The translations under genes were made by a program, and so were the position numbers. Of a stretch of DNA of 64,000 nt, positions 17,205-26,128 are shown piece by piece. Below the pieces are notes generated by a model. The model was not told where the DNA came from and did no database searches. It saw nothing but the letters and a program-made list of their open reading frames with translations. Within the stretch, counting starts at the first letter, position 1. Each line of letters starts with the position of its first letter. Location: the NCBI GenBank assembly GCA_026005075.1, contig BPKJ01000001.1, forward strand, positions 558,001-622,000. The letters run 5' to 3'. This DNA comes from Lysobacteraceae bacterium. GTDB lineage: Bacteria > Pseudomonadota > Gammaproteobacteria > Xanthomonadales > Xanthomonadaceae.

Positions 17205-17262
17205 CCACCCGGCGCCTGCAGCGCAGCAGGTCCGGCGCCACGAGCCTCCACAGGGTCACCAT
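17182..17262 (-). CDS. Small ORF of 26 codons with a strong ribosome site, unknown
   Basis: AGGAGG (17273-17268) lies 5 nt before an ATG that opens MVTLWRLVAPDLLRC and ends DSMKVC then TGA. 24 of 26 third positions are G or C, whereas the same frame further upstream loses this bias, so the ATG marks a real change. The peptide is basic and amphipathic. The next codon after the TGA continues, in the same frame, into the 57-codon ORF. It may be a leader peptide, a small protein, or the 5' part of a gene broken by one stop codon. The rest of the gap, 17263-17466, shows TGCATG-rich DNA with no ORF I trust. Confidence 0.3.
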   Translation of the reverse strand: MVTLWRLVAPDLLRCRRRVVDSMKVC

Positions 17263-17466
17263 GCATCCCTCCTGCATTACATGGCGTTTCACCTGCATGC
17301 CGTGCAGCGCGCATGCATGCAGAGGTTGCGCCCGGCAACGCAGCATGGCCATAACGGGAAGGCACGGAGTCATCGCGTTCTGCAAAGGCAGCGGCAACGC
17401 CGTTCCATGTCGCGCTGCAGCATGTTCCTGCGCGTCTCCACGCACCGGAAAGGGGCCAGAAACGAC

Positions 17467-17494
17467 GAGGGCCACGGCACAGGCCGCGGCCCTC
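17467..17494 (-). terminator. Terminator of gcvH
   Basis: Inverted repeat GAGGGCC-A-CGG / CCG-C-GGCCCTC (17467-17477 with 17484-17494), 25 bp past the gcvH stop. On the minus strand it is followed by TCGTTTCT, a modest U-rich tail. Confidence 0.6.
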
Positions 17495-17519
17495 ATCGCA
17501 GGCGAAGCCTTGCTGCCGC

Positions 17520-17909
17520 CTATTCGGATTCGATCTGCGCGGCGTACTCGTCGGCGCCGAGCAGACCTTCCAGCGCCGTCGGGTCGTCGGCCTTGATCAC
17601 GCAGATCCAGCCGTCCCCGTAGGCATCGTGGTTGATGGTTTCCGGCGCGTCATTAAGGGCCTCGTTGACCGCGACCACCTCACCGGAAACCGGCGCATAG
17701 ACATCGGAGGCCGCCTTGACCGACTCGACCACCGCGATGGTCGCCCCTGCCTCGACGTGCTCGCCGACCTGCGGGAGCTCGACGTAGACGAGGTCTCCGA
17801 GCTGGGACTGCGCGTGATCGGAAATGCCCACGGTGACCCGGCCGTCGTCTTCCAGACGTGCCCACTCGTGGGTCTTGAGAAACTTCAGGTCACCCGGGAT
17901 TTCCTTCAT
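17520..17909 (-). CDS. gcvH: Glycine cleavage system H protein
   Basis: 129 residues, full length. The H protein carries the aminomethyl group on its lipoyl arm between the P, T and L proteins of glycine cleavage (glycine to CO2, NH3 and methylene-THF). The lipoylation site is K65 in VESVKAASD, within the family pattern GDLVYVELP...VESVKA. It follows gcvT by 69 bp on the same strand and has its own -10-like TACAAT (minus, 17949-17944) and a hairpin terminator after the stop. gcvP is not in the window. Confidence 0.97.
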   Translation of the reverse strand: MKEIPGDLKFLKTHEWARLEDDGRVTVGISDHAQSQLGDLVYVELPQVGEHVEAGATIAVVESVKAASDVYAPVSGEVVAVNEALNDAPETINHDAYGDGWICVIKADDPTALEGLLGADEYAAQIESE

Positions 17910-17978
17910 GGCTGAACTCGCAGGGGCTGGCAGGGAAGCGGCGATTGTATACGAGCCACGCGGCCGTCGGTCCCGGCC

Positions 17979-19064
17979 TCACATGCCCTCGGCCGGGTGG
18001 CCGTTGCGCACGAAGGGCGGCTTGACCGGACGCAAGGGCAGCTCGCGGCCACGGATCTCGGCGCGCAATCCTTCCAGCGGGCCGGCCGGCACACGGACCA
18101 GTCCGATCGACTTGCCGCAGGTCGGCGAGAAGCTGCCGGACAGCACCCGTCCCTGGCCGGCCTGACACCGCACGACCTGGTCATGGCGCAGCACGCCCTT
18201 CTCGTCCATCACCACGCCGATCATCTGCGTGGGAACGCCCGCGGCGAGCTGTGCCTCGAGCGCGGGCCGGCCGATGAAGTTGCGCTCACCCTGCATGGCG
18301 ACCGTCCAGCCGAGGCCCGCCTCGAAGGGTGTCGTGCTCTCGTCCATGTCCTGGCCGTAGAGGTTCATGCCGGCCTCGAGGCGGAGCGTGTCCCGGGCGC
18401 CGAGGCCCGCGGGCCGGACACCGGCGCCGGCCAGCCGCGGCCACCAGTCCCTGGCCAGCGCACCGGGCATGCAGATCTCGAAGCCGTCCTCACCGGTGTA
18501 GCCGGTACGCGCGAGGAAGATCTCCCCCAACTCGGCGGCCGCGAACCGGGGCAGCGCCAGCGCCTTTTCGCGCTCCCCCGGTTCGAGCAGCGCGCCGACG
18601 CGCTCGCGGGCCTGCGGCCCCTGGACCGCGATCATGGCGAGGTCCGCGCGCTCGCGCACGTCCACCGCGAACGGCGGCGCCTGGGTGTTCATCCATGCGA
18701 GGTCCTTCTCCCGCGTGGCGGCATTGACCACGAGGCGGTAGCGCTCCTCGCCAAGCCAGTAGACGATCAGGTCGTCGATCACGCCTCCCGCCGTGTTGAG
18801 CATGCAGGTGTACAGCGCACGCCCCGGCCCCTTGAGGCGGTCGACGTCGTTGGCCAGCAGGTAGCGCAGGAAGTCGCGGCAGCGTCCGCCCGAAAGATCG
18901 ACCACGGTCATGTGCGAGACGTCGAACATGCCCGCGTCGCGGCGCACCGCGTGGTGCTCCTCGATCTGGGAGCCGTAGTGGATCGGCATGTCCCAGCCGC
19001 CGAAATCCACCATCTTCGCGCCCATGGCACGATGGAGGTCATTGAGGACGGTCGCTTGCAGCAT
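17979..19064 (-). CDS. gcvT: Glycine cleavage system T protein (aminomethyltransferase)
   Basis: 361 residues. It releases ammonia from the H-protein-bound aminomethyl group and transfers the carbon to tetrahydrofolate. Signatures are [48 protein letters not shown]-like segments, and [23 protein letters not shown] near the folate site. I use the ATG at 19064 ([11 protein letters not shown]); a minus-strand CATAAT (19101-19096) looks like its -10 and would put the upstream ATG at 19097 outside the message. No glycine riboswitch is visible in the short upstream gap. Confidence 0.97.
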   Translation of the reverse strand: MLQATVLNDLHRAMGAKMVDFGGWDMPIHYGSQIEEHHAVRRDAGMFDVSHMTVVDLSGGRCRDFLRYLLANDVDRLKGPGRALYTCMLNTAGGVIDDLIVYWLGEERYRLVVNAATREKDLAWMNTQAPPFAVDVRERADLAMIAVQGPQARERVGALLEPGEREKALALPRFAAAELGEIFLARTGYTGEDGFEICMPGALARDWWPRLAGAGVRPAGLGARDTLRLEAGMNLYGQDMDESTTPFEAGLGWTVAMQGERNFIGRPALEAQLAAGVPTQMIGVVMDEKGVLRHDQVVRCQAGQGRVLSGSFSPTCGKSIGLVRVPAGPLEGLRAEIRGRELPLRPVKPPFVRNGHPAEGM

Positions 19065-19154
19065 TCGGGCCGACTCCGCGCAGGGAAAGTCGTGCATTAT
19101 GCGCGCACCGCGCACCTCGCGGCATCCCTGCCGCGCGCGCGGCGCCAGCCCGGC

Positions 19155-19601
19155 CTAGTCGTCCACCCGCTGCACGCGCAGGGTCAGGCCCTCGACGGCG
19201 ACCACCCGAACCCGGCTGCCCGCCGGAGCGTCCTCCCCTTCGACGGTCCAGAACGCATCGCCCACCTTGATCCGACCACGCCCGTTGCGGATCTCGGTCT
19301 CGAGCGGAAAGACGCGTCCGCGCAACTGTTCGGCGCGCCGGTTGAGCATGGGCTGATCGCTCTCGGTGACCGGGTGCCGCGCACGCCAGCGCCGGCCCAG
19401 GCCCGCGGAGAGCAGGGCCAGCAGCCCGAACAGCCCCCACTGGGTGGAGAGCGCAAGTTCCGGCAGCACCAGCTTGATCAGCCCCATCGCGATGGCGGCA
19501 AGGCCGAACCAGAGCATGAAGGCTCCGGGCACCAGTGCCTCCAGCGCAAGCAGCGCGCAGGCCAGCGCCCACCAGAACCAGGTTGCCTGCATCCAGTCCA
19601 T
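19155..19601 (-). CDS. NfeD-family membrane protein
   Basis: 148 residues; ATG at 19601 with GGAGG 4 nt upstream. Three hydrophobic segments fill residues about 8-80, followed by a soluble OB-fold domain (LRGRVFPLETEIRNGRGRIKVGDAFWTVEGED), the short-NfeD arrangement. NfeD proteins pair with stomatin/SPFH proteins, and here the SPFH gene lies directly upstream (32 bp) on the same strand. The two probably form a membrane complex for lateral organisation or protease control. Confidence 0.9.
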   Translation of the reverse strand: MDWMQATWFWWALACALLALEALVPGAFMLWFGLAAIAMGLIKLVLPELALSTQWGLFGLLALLSAGLGRRWRARHPVTESDQPMLNRRAEQLRGRVFPLETEIRNGRGRIKVGDAFWTVEGEDAPAGSRVRVVAVEGLTLRVQRVDD

Positions 19602-19633
19602 CGGACCTCCCACGCGTGGCCAGAAAAAGAGGC

Positions 19634-20587
19634 TCAGCTCCCCGGCTGGGCCGGTGGCCGCGGCGGCTCGGGGCGTTGCGCGCCACGGCCCGCGTCCCGT
19701 GCCAGCTCGGCGATGCCGGCGAGGGCACCGAGCACGCCGGTGGACTCCATCGGCAGCAGCAGCAGCTTCTGGTTGGGCGAGCCGGCGAAGGACTTCAGGG
19801 CCTCGACATACTTCTGGGCCACGAAATAGTTGATCGCCTGCAGGTCACCGCTGGCGATGGCCTGGCTGACCATGCTGGTGGCCTTGGCCTCCGCCTCGGC
19901 CAGCCGCTCGCGCGCCTCGGCATCGCGGAAAGCGGCCTCGCGACGGCCCTCGGCCTCGAGCACGGCCGCCTGCTTCTCGCCGTCGGCCTTGAGGATCGCG
20001 GCCTGACGGTGGCCTTCGGCATCGAGGATGTTGGCGCGCTTCTCACGCTCGGCCTTCATCTGCCTGGCCATGGCATCGACGAGATCGCGCGGCGGCTGGA
20101 TGTCCTTGATCTCGATCCGGTTGACCTTCACCCCCCAGGGGTGGGTGGCCTCGTCCACCACCGCCAGCAACCGGGCGTTGATCTCGTCGCGCTTGGAAAG
20201 CGACTCGTCGAGGTCCATGGAGCCGAGCACGGTACGGATGTTGGTCATGGTCAGGTTGATGATGGCGTGCTCCAGCTGGGCGACCTCGTAGGCGGCCTTG
20301 GCGGCATCCAGCACCTGGAAGAACACCACCGCATCGACCTTCACCACCGCATTGTCGCGGGTGATGACCTCCTGCGAGGGCACGTCGAGCACCTGCTCCA
20401 TCATGTTCATCCTGCGCCCGACGCTGTCGATCCAGGGCACGATGAAGCCAAGCCCCGGGCTGAGCGTGTGGGTGTAGCGACCGAAGCGCTCCACCGTGTA
20501 CTCGTAGCCCTGGGGCACCGAGCACACCCCCTTGATGATGCTGACCACGGCGAACCCGAGCAGCATCAGCACAAAGAACTCGGACAT
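19634..20587 (-). CDS. SPFH/stomatin-like membrane protein (QmcA type)
   Basis: 317 residues. One N-terminal membrane helix (FFVLMLLGFAVVSIIKGV), then the SPFH domain (VPQGYEYTVERFGRYTHTLSPG, split here as VPQGYEYTVERFGRY and LSPGLGFIVPWIDSV), then a long charged helix with AEGHRQAAILKADGEKQAAVLEAEGRREA repeats that form coiled coil, as in QmcA. Such proteins build large ring assemblies in the inner membrane and modulate FtsH-type proteolysis. AGGAGG lies 5 nt before the ATG, and an extended -10 (TGC-TAAGAT, minus 20626-20621) precedes it. nfeD follows. Confidence 0.93.
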   Translation of the reverse strand: MSEFFVLMLLGFAVVSIIKGVCSVPQGYEYTVERFGRYTHTLSPGLGFIVPWIDSVGRRMNMMEQVLDVPSQEVITRDNAVVKVDAVVFFQVLDAAKAAYEVAQLEHAIINLTMTNIRTVLGSMDLDESLSKRDEINARLLAVVDEATHPWGVKVNRIEIKDIQPPRDLVDAMARQMKAEREKRANILDAEGHRQAAILKADGEKQAAVLEAEGRREAAFRDAEARERLAEAEAKATSMVSQAIASGDLQAINYFVAQKYVEALKSFAGSPNQKLLLLPMESTGVLGALAGIAELARDAGRGAQRPEPPRPPAQPGS

Positions 20588-20791
20588 GGTTTCCTCCTCC
20601 TCTCGAACCGGCCCCGCGGCATCTTAGCAATCCGGCCCGCGCTCCGGTGCGGTCCACGAAAGCCCGCCTGCCCAGGCCCAAGGACGGCCGGGGCCGCGTT
20701 TCGTGACCACCCTCCGGCACTGGCATGGCGGTTAAAAACCTGTGAAGCTAGGCAGGCATCCGGGCCATCCGGTTCATGGGGAGAACGACCA

Positions 20792-22108
20792 ATGAGAGCA
20801 ACGACCTTGTCCGCAGCCGTGGCGCTGTCCCTGCTGGCCGCCAGCAGCGGCGCGTGGGCCATCGCACCCACCGAAGCCACGGCCCTGATTCCCTTCAACT
20901 TCTCCAATCCCGGCGCGCGGAGCCTGGGCATGGGTGGCGCCTTCCTCGGCGCGGCCGACGACGCCACGGCGGCGCTGGTCAACCCGGCGGGCCTGACCCG
21001 GCTCGGCCTCGAGCAGCAGTTCTCGCTGGAATACCGCAACTACGACCGCTCGGTGCCCTACGCGCAGCAGGGCTTCATCACCCTCGACCCCTACGACAAC
21101 AGCCATGTGCTGTACCGGGACAGCGCGGCCGACGACGACGAGGTGTCCTACCTGTCCTGGGTCCTGCCGCGTGACCGCTGGGCACTGGCGCTCTACCGTC
21201 ACCAGATGGTGAAGTTCAACGGCGGCCACAGCTCCTCCGCCATTCCCTTCCAGGGCGATCCGAACGGCACCTTCGTCCGGCCGGTGAGCAGCGCCACCGA
21301 CCTCGAGATCGTGACCTATGGGGCGAGCTTCGCCTGGAACCTCTCCGACAACCTGTCGATCGGGGCCGGCGTCAACTGGAACGATTTCGAGCTGCGCTCG
21401 AACCTCGACCGTTTCAACCTCGACGGCAGCCTCGCGGTGCGCCAGCAACAGCGCGGCGACGACGACGACTTCGGCTACAACCTCGGCCTGCTGTACCGCG
21501 GCAGCGACAGCTTCAGCATCGGCATCTCCTACCGCAGCGCGCCCGAGTTCCGCTACGCCTACACCGCGGACTTCACCGCCACGGACGGCAGCATGCTGCG
21601 CACCGCGGATGCGACCACGCCGTTCAAGGCACCGGACGTGTTCGGTGTGGGCGTGAGCTGGCGCGCGACCGAGCGGCTGGTGTTCAACCTCGACGTCAGC
21701 CGGGTCGGGTACGGCAACCTGACCGAGACCGTGGACGATCCCTTCTTCACCGGACAGTTTGCCGCGCTCGGCGATCCGCAGATCCTGCGCTCGGTGCGGA
21801 TCCGGGACACCGTCGAGCCGCGGCTCGGCGTCGAATACGCCTTCGATGCCGCCACGCCGATCTTCGTCCGTGGCGGACTGTGGCGCGAGAAGGCGCACAC
21901 GCTCGAGTTCGCGGCCGATCCGGAGGGCCTGAACTTCTCCAACCCGAACGAGGCGATCGCCTTTGCGACCCTGTTCGACACCGCCAAGGACCAGACCCAC
22001 GTCTCGGTCGGATTCGGCGCCCTGTTCGAGCACTTCCAGCTCGACGTCGCCTACGACCGCTCCGATCGGCTCGATACCCTGTCGGTCTCCGGCGTGTACA
22101 GGTTCTGA
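20792..22108 (+). CDS. OmpP1/FadL-family outer-membrane transporter
   Basis: 438 residues. A signal peptide (MRATTLSAAVALSLLAASSGAWA) is followed by the FadL-type opening NFSNPGARSLGMGGAFLGAADDATAALVNPAGL, in which the N-terminal hatch region can be seen (GMGGAF, NPAGL). The body is amphipathic strands ending in YRF, as expected for BamA-dependent insertion. FadL-type channels bring long-chain fatty acids or other hydrophobic compounds across the outer membrane, which fits the fadE operon and enoyl-CoA hydratase in this window. It is divergent from the stomatin gene and is followed by a strong hairpin. Confidence 0.93.
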   Translation: MRATTLSAAVALSLLAASSGAWAIAPTEATALIPFNFSNPGARSLGMGGAFLGAADDATAALVNPAGLTRLGLEQQFSLEYRNYDRSVPYAQQGFITLDPYDNSHVLYRDSAADDDEVSYLSWVLPRDRWALALYRHQMVKFNGGHSSSAIPFQGDPNGTFVRPVSSATDLEIVTYGASFAWNLSDNLSIGAGVNWNDFELRSNLDRFNLDGSLAVRQQQRGDDDDFGYNLGLLYRGSDSFSIGISYRSAPEFRYAYTADFTATDGSMLRTADATTPFKAPDVFGVGVSWRATERLVFNLDVSRVGYGNLTETVDDPFFTGQFAALGDPQILRSVRIRDTVEPRLGVEYAFDAATPIFVRGGLWREKAHTLEFAADPEGLNFSNPNEAIAFATLFDTAKDQTHVSVGFGALFEHFQLDVAYDRSDRLDTLSVSGVYRF

Positions 22109-22138
22109 GCCCGGCAGGGCCCCGGCCATCGCCCAGCA

Positions 22139-22166
22139 GAGGGCGCGCCTTCACGGGCGCGCCCTC
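22139..22166. terminator. Hairpin terminator between converging genes
   Basis: GAGGGCGCGCC (22139-22149) pairs perfectly with GGCGCGCCCTC (22156-22166) around a 6-nt loop. It serves the FadL porin (plus) and the unknown TPR-like gene (minus); U-tracts are weak. Confidence 0.7.
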
Positions 22167-22199
22167 GCTCATTGGGGGCTGCTCCGCGTCGCGGGCGCG

Positions 22200-22931
22200 T
22201 CATCGGCTCTGCTGCCAGAGCCTGCGGAAGCGCGGCGGGAAGAACTGCGGGTCGGGTTCCAGCTCGGGTTGCGCGGCGCGCGCGGCGCGAATGTCCTGCC
22301 GCACCGCGTCCAGCCTGGCCGCGCCGCCCTGGCCTTCCAGCTCGGCAAGAGCAAAGGCCGCGGCCGCGCGGAACAGATAAAGCTGCGCACGGCTGCGCGG
22401 GTCGGGCCCGGCGCCCGGGTCGATGCCGAGCAGACGGCGGTATTCGCCGGCCAGCCAGGCCTCGACGGCGCCACGCAAGGCCGCGGGCACGGCGCCCGGC
22501 GCCGTGGCCGACCTTGGCGCGGCGGGCGCGGGCGACGCTGCCGGGCGGCTGCTCGCGATCCGTTGCCGGCAGGTCTCGACGCCCTGGCGGTATTGGGCAC
22601 GCTCCTCGCCGAGGGAGGACTTGTCGAGCACCGCGGCGGTCGGCGCATGGTTCCAGTAGCGCAGCGCGGTCTCGCAGTCGCCGCGCCGGAACGCCGCCAG
22701 ACCGGCGTAGTAGTGCGGCAGGTACGGCCGATAGACCACGCCCTGGAAGCGGCGGCGCTCCTGCGGAACCGGATCCTCCTCGATGGCGCTGGCGAAGCGT
22801 CGTTCGGCCTCCGCCCAGTCTTCCTGGCGCACCGCCTGCAGACCGCGGTCGTATTCGCGCATCCAGTCCGCGCCGAGGGCGAGGGCCGGCAGCAGGGAAA
22901 GCAGAAGCAGCGCGCGCGGGCTAGGGCGCAT
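22200..22931 (-). CDS. Exported TPR-like protein coupled to the Ser/Thr kinase
   Basis: 243 residues. A signal peptide (MRPSPRALLLLSLLPALALGA) precedes DWMREYDRGLQAVRQEDWAEAERRF and YYAGLAAFRRGDCETALRYW, which look like two TPR-type helix pairs, then an Ala/Pro linker and a helical C-terminus. The ATG at 22931 overlaps the kinase stop by 11 nt, so synthesis is coupled to the kinase. I know of no function. Because the kinase has a large periplasmic helical-repeat region, the simplest idea is that this protein is its periplasmic partner or sensor (inference). A Cys pair (DCETALR, VETCRQRI) could be bonded. Confidence 0.75.
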   Translation of the reverse strand: MRPSPRALLLLSLLPALALGADWMREYDRGLQAVRQEDWAEAERRFASAIEEDPVPQERRRFQGVVYRPYLPHYYAGLAAFRRGDCETALRYWNHAPTAAVLDKSSLGEERAQYRQGVETCRQRIASSRPAASPAPAAPRSATAPGAVPAALRGAVEAWLAGEYRRLLGIDPGAGPDPRSRAQLYLFRAAAAFALAELEGQGGAARLDAVRQDIRAARAAQPELEPDPQFFPPRFRRLWQQSR

Positions 22932-25900
22932 AGCCGGCCCGCCGCAGGTAGGCATCGACATCCAGATTCCCGAACCGGGCCACGACCTGCTCGGTCCTTC
23001 CCGCACGCACACGCGCGATCTGCACCACCGGCCGGCTGGTCGCCGGATGGGAGAAGCTGATCCGGTAGGTGCCCTCGGGAAGTTCGATGCGCAGCGGCGT
23101 GGAGCGGTCGGCACCGAGCTCGACCTGCCTGCCGCTGGACTGGTCGAGCACGGACTGCACCTCCGCCCACGGCAGGGCCTGCAGGACGAGGGTTCCGCGG
23201 AGCGCCGCGAGGCGCTCCTGCTCCTGCCGGCGCAGGCTCGCCGTCCGCCGATCGAGCGCGGCCCGCATGTCCCGCAGCGCGGGATCGCCGGGCCCGAGGC
23301 GGGCGTCGACCTCGGCGAGCAGTGCCGCCAGTGCCTCGGCCTCCGCCACGCCGGCGACGCCCTCGACGGCGCGCTCGAGCGCACTCCGGAACTGCTGCGC
23401 GAGGCGGTCCACCTCGGCGTTGCCGGGCGCGGCTCCGCGCAGCTCGCGCAGGCCCTCGGCGATGGCCAGGACCGGATCGCGCCTCGGCTGAAACCTCGCC
23501 AGCCGCGCCGCGGTCTCGCTAAGCAGCCGCTCACGCCGCCGGGTCTCGTCCGCGTCGGCCTTGCGCGCGGAGAGCCGTGCGCGGAGCTGCGCCAGCGCCC
23601 TGTCCTCGGGATACCGCGCCTGCGCCTGTTCCACCAGCGCCAGCGCCTCCGCCAGCTGGCCGTCGGCGGCCATCGCCTCCGCCGACGCGCCGGCCAGGCG
23701 CGGCAGCTCCGCGAGCAGCTCCGCGACCGCCCGGTTGCCGGGATCGGCGGCCAGCGCCTCGCGCAGCAGGTCGTGGGCATTGCCTCGCGCCGGCGGGAAA
23801 TAGCGGCGGGCCGCGATGGCCTCGCGCGCGGCGGACAGGTTGCGCGCGGCGAGGGCCTGGCCCGACCCCACCTTTTGTTCCAGCACCCGCCGTGCCTGCG
23901 CCACGGTCTCATCCTCGGGGGCCAGCTTGAGCGCGAGGTCGTAGCGGGCCAGCGCCAGGTTCGGATCGCCCCGACGCTCGGCCTGCCGGGCCTGCGCCAC
24001 CAGCGCCTGGGCCAGCCTTGCGCGCAAGGCCTGCGTCTCGGCATGGGCAGGATCGAGGTCGATCAGCCGCTGCAGGGTCTCGAGCGCATTGTCGCCGGCA
24101 GGCGCCTCGATGCGTCCCGCCTCGATCTGGCGCCCGGCCTGTGCCACCAGCGCCTCGACCCGTCCCTGCCTCTGCCGCGCCTGCTCGGCTTGCTGGAGCT
24201 GTGCGCTCAAGGCCTGGTAGGCCGGCTCGCCGCCAAGGTAGGGCTCCACGCCCTTGAGTTGCCGGCTCGCCAGCTCGATGCGCCCCGCCTGCAGCTGGCT
24301 GCGCGCCGGTGCGAGGATGGCATCGACCAGCTCCGCCCAGGCCTGCATGGCCTCCGGCGCGTCCGGAGCGAGCTCCAGTGCCCGCCGCAGCGCCGCCACC
24401 GCGGTGTCCTCGCCCTCGCCGATCAGGCGTCCGGCAGCGCGCGCCTTGCGCGCGAGCTCGAGCCAGCGCGCGGCCTCGGCGGCGCGTTCGGCACCGCGCT
24501 GCGCCTCCTCGATGCGCCCGGCGAGCTCCCGCGACGCGGCCTCCTCGGGCAGGACCGCCAGCGCTTCCTGCACCCTGCGCCGCGCCGTATCGAACTGCCC
24601 CTGCGCCAGCGCCGCGGTGGCCTGCTCGCGCAGGCGCTCCGCGATCCTGGCCAGCCGCTCCTCGGCCGGCGGATAGCGGTCCACGCTGCGCGCGGTCACC
24701 TGCAGGATCTGCTGGATGCGCTCGAAGGCATTGTCGCCGGGGGGCGCGACCAGCCTGCCCTGCTCGATCATGCGGTCGACGGCATCCAGGTCCCGCTGCA
24801 GGATCGCCTCGATGGCCGGATCGAGCCGGACCTGGCCCTCGCCGGATCCGCCTTGGGTGAGCCAGACCCCCACCGCCAGCGCCAGCAGCAGCACGCCGGC
24901 ACCGGCCGGGAGCAGCCAGATCCGCCTTGCCGCGGAACCGGGCCTGGCGGTCGACGTCGCCGGCCTCGCGGCCCGCCTGCCGCCTGCTGCGGACGGCTCT
25001 GGTGCGGGCGGCAGGGCCGGCGGCGGCCCGGCAAGGCCCTCGGCCAGCCGCGAGCCGGTGTGGATCTGGCTGTCCGAGAACCCCAGCGCCCGCAGCTGCT
25101 CGGAAGTGGTCTGGCCAGGGTCCATCTGCAGCCGGTGCAGCAGGGCCTCGCTGCCGGTCAGCAGACGCTTGAGCTCGCGCACGAACGTGTTGAGGTCGGG
25201 GAAGCGCTGCTCGCGATCCTTGGCCAGCATCCGGTCCAGCAGTGGCTGGAAGAAGGCGAACTGGGGCGGCAGCGGCGGCGGGGGCGTGTTCAGGTGCGCC
25301 AGCACGACCTGGATCGCCGTGCTCCCCTCGAACGGTGGGCTGCCGGTGAGCATCTCGAAGAAGAGCACGCCCAGCGAATACTGGTCCGAGCGACCGTCCA
25401 GCTCGCTCCCGGTCGCCTGTTCCGGGCTCATGTAGGTCGGCGTGCCGATCATCATCCCGGTCTGGGTCAGCCGGGTGGCCTCGGGGTTCTGCTGCCGCGC
25501 GATACCGAAGTCGGTCAGGACCGGGGTCTGGGCGTCCCTGAACATGATGTTCGAGGGTTTGAGGTCGCGATGGACGATGCCGTTGTCGTGGGCGAACTGC
25601 AGGGCGCCTGCGATCTGCACCACCACCGACACTGCCTCGGCAAGGGTCAGACCATGCCGCATCCGTTCCGAGAGCATGCCGCCCTCGAGGTACTCCATGG
25701 CGATGTAGTTGATCGAAGCGTTCTGGACGATGTCGTAGACACCGACGATGTTGCGGTGCGGAAGCCGGGCCATGGTCCGGCCTTCCATGAGGAAGCGCTT
25801 CTCGGCGTTGTCGTCGCCGCCGCCGCGGCGCATGACCTTGATCGCGACCTTGCGCTCGAGGGAGCGCTGGATCGCGAGGTAGACGGTCGCCATGCCGCCC

Positions 25901-25956
25901 GCGCCCAGTTCGCGGACCAGCTCATAGCCTGGAATGTCGAGATCCGGTGTCGACAT
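22921..25956 (-). CDS. Receptor-type Ser/Thr protein kinase with long periplasmic repeat domain
   Basis: 1011 residues. The kinase domain covers about 10-270: G-loop GAGGMATVY (18-26), K40 in VAIKV, H129-R-D131 LKPSN, D149-F-G, and GTPTYMSPEQ in the activation segment; all catalytic residues are present. A Pro/Ala-rich linker leads to one membrane helix (about 346-367). Outside, some 550 residues of helical repeats recur with a core like APPGDNAFERIQQIL, APAGDNALETLQRLI and PPARGNAHDLLREAL. A PEGA-like beta domain ends the chain (LRIELPEGTYRISFSHP). The minus-strand extended -10 TGC-TATGAT (25989-25984) is its likely promoter. The exported TPR-like gene follows with an 11-nt overlap. Ligand and targets are unknown. 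Confidence 0.92.
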   Translation of the reverse strand: MSTPDLDIPGYELVRELGAGGMATVYLAIQRSLERKVAIKVMRRGGGDDNAEKRFLMEGRTMARLPHRNIVGVYDIVQNASINYIAMEYLEGGMLSERMRHGLTLAEAVSVVVQIAGALQFAHDNGIVHRDLKPSNIMFRDAQTPVLTDFGIARQQNPEATRLTQTGMMIGTPTYMSPEQATGSELDGRSDQYSLGVLFFEMLTGSPPFEGSTAIQVVLAHLNTPPPPLPPQFAFFQPLLDRMLAKDREQRFPDLNTFVRELKRLLTGSEALLHRLQMDPGQTTSEQLRALGFSDSQIHTGSRLAEGLAGPPPALPPAPEPSAAGGRRAARPATSTARPGSAARRIWLLPAGAGVLLLALAVGVWLTQGGSGEGQVRLDPAIEAILQRDLDAVDRMIEQGRLVAPPGDNAFERIQQILQVTARSVDRYPPAEERLARIAERLREQATAALAQGQFDTARRRVQEALAVLPEEAASRELAGRIEEAQRGAERAAEAARWLELARKARAAGRLIGEGEDTAVAALRRALELAPDAPEAMQAWAELVDAILAPARSQLQAGRIELASRQLKGVEPYLGGEPAYQALSAQLQQAEQARQRQGRVEALVAQAGRQIEAGRIEAPAGDNALETLQRLIDLDPAHAETQALRARLAQALVAQARQAERRGDPNLALARYDLALKLAPEDETVAQARRVLEQKVGSGQALAARNLSAAREAIAARRYFPPARGNAHDLLREALAADPGNRAVAELLAELPRLAGASAEAMAADGQLAEALALVEQAQARYPEDRALAQLRARLSARKADADETRRRERLLSETAARLARFQPRRDPVLAIAEGLRELRGAAPGNAEVDRLAQQFRSALERAVEGVAGVAEAEALAALLAEVDARLGPGDPALRDMRAALDRRTASLRRQEQERLAALRGTLVLQALPWAEVQSVLDQSSGRQVELGADRSTPLRIELPEGTYRISFSHPATSRPVVQIARVRAGRTEQVVARFGNLDVDAYLRRAGYAP

Positions 25957-25983
25957 GCCGCCCGCCCACGGGAATCGCTCAGG

Positions 25984-25992
25984 ATCATAGCA
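25984..25992 (-). promoter_or_regulatory. Extended -10 promoter of the Ser/Thr kinase gene
   Basis: Minus-strand TGC-TATGAT: TATGAT at 25989-25984 matches five of six consensus bases and has the TGn extension; no good -35. It is 28 nt before the ATG at 25956. Confidence 0.5.
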
Positions 25993-26082
25993 CCGCCCCG
26001 CACCGTCCCCGCTCTCCGCGCCATCGGCATGAGGGCATGGCGCCAGGGCAGGAAAACCCTCCGTTCCAAACCGCAGGGCTCT

Positions 26083-26091
26083 TGCTAGGAT
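26083..26091 (+). promoter_or_regulatory. Extended -10 promoter of the SLC13 carrier
   Basis: TGC-TAGGAT (TG at 26083-26084, TAGGAT at 26086-26091), 37 nt before the ATG at 26129. The -35 is not recognisable. Confidence 0.45.
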
Positions 26092-26128
26092 GCGCGAGCG
26101 CCATTCCGGCGCATGGCCCCGGTACGGC

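Noticed and set aside
17182-17496. A 104-codon minus-strand ORF covering the whole gap
   Set aside because: It starts inside the gcvH terminator, and its third-position GC is low until 17262; only the last 26 codons look coding.
19065-19154. Glycine riboswitch upstream of gcvT
   Set aside because: The gap is only 90 bp and lacks the conserved tandem aptamer features; a simple promoter (CATAAT) explains it.
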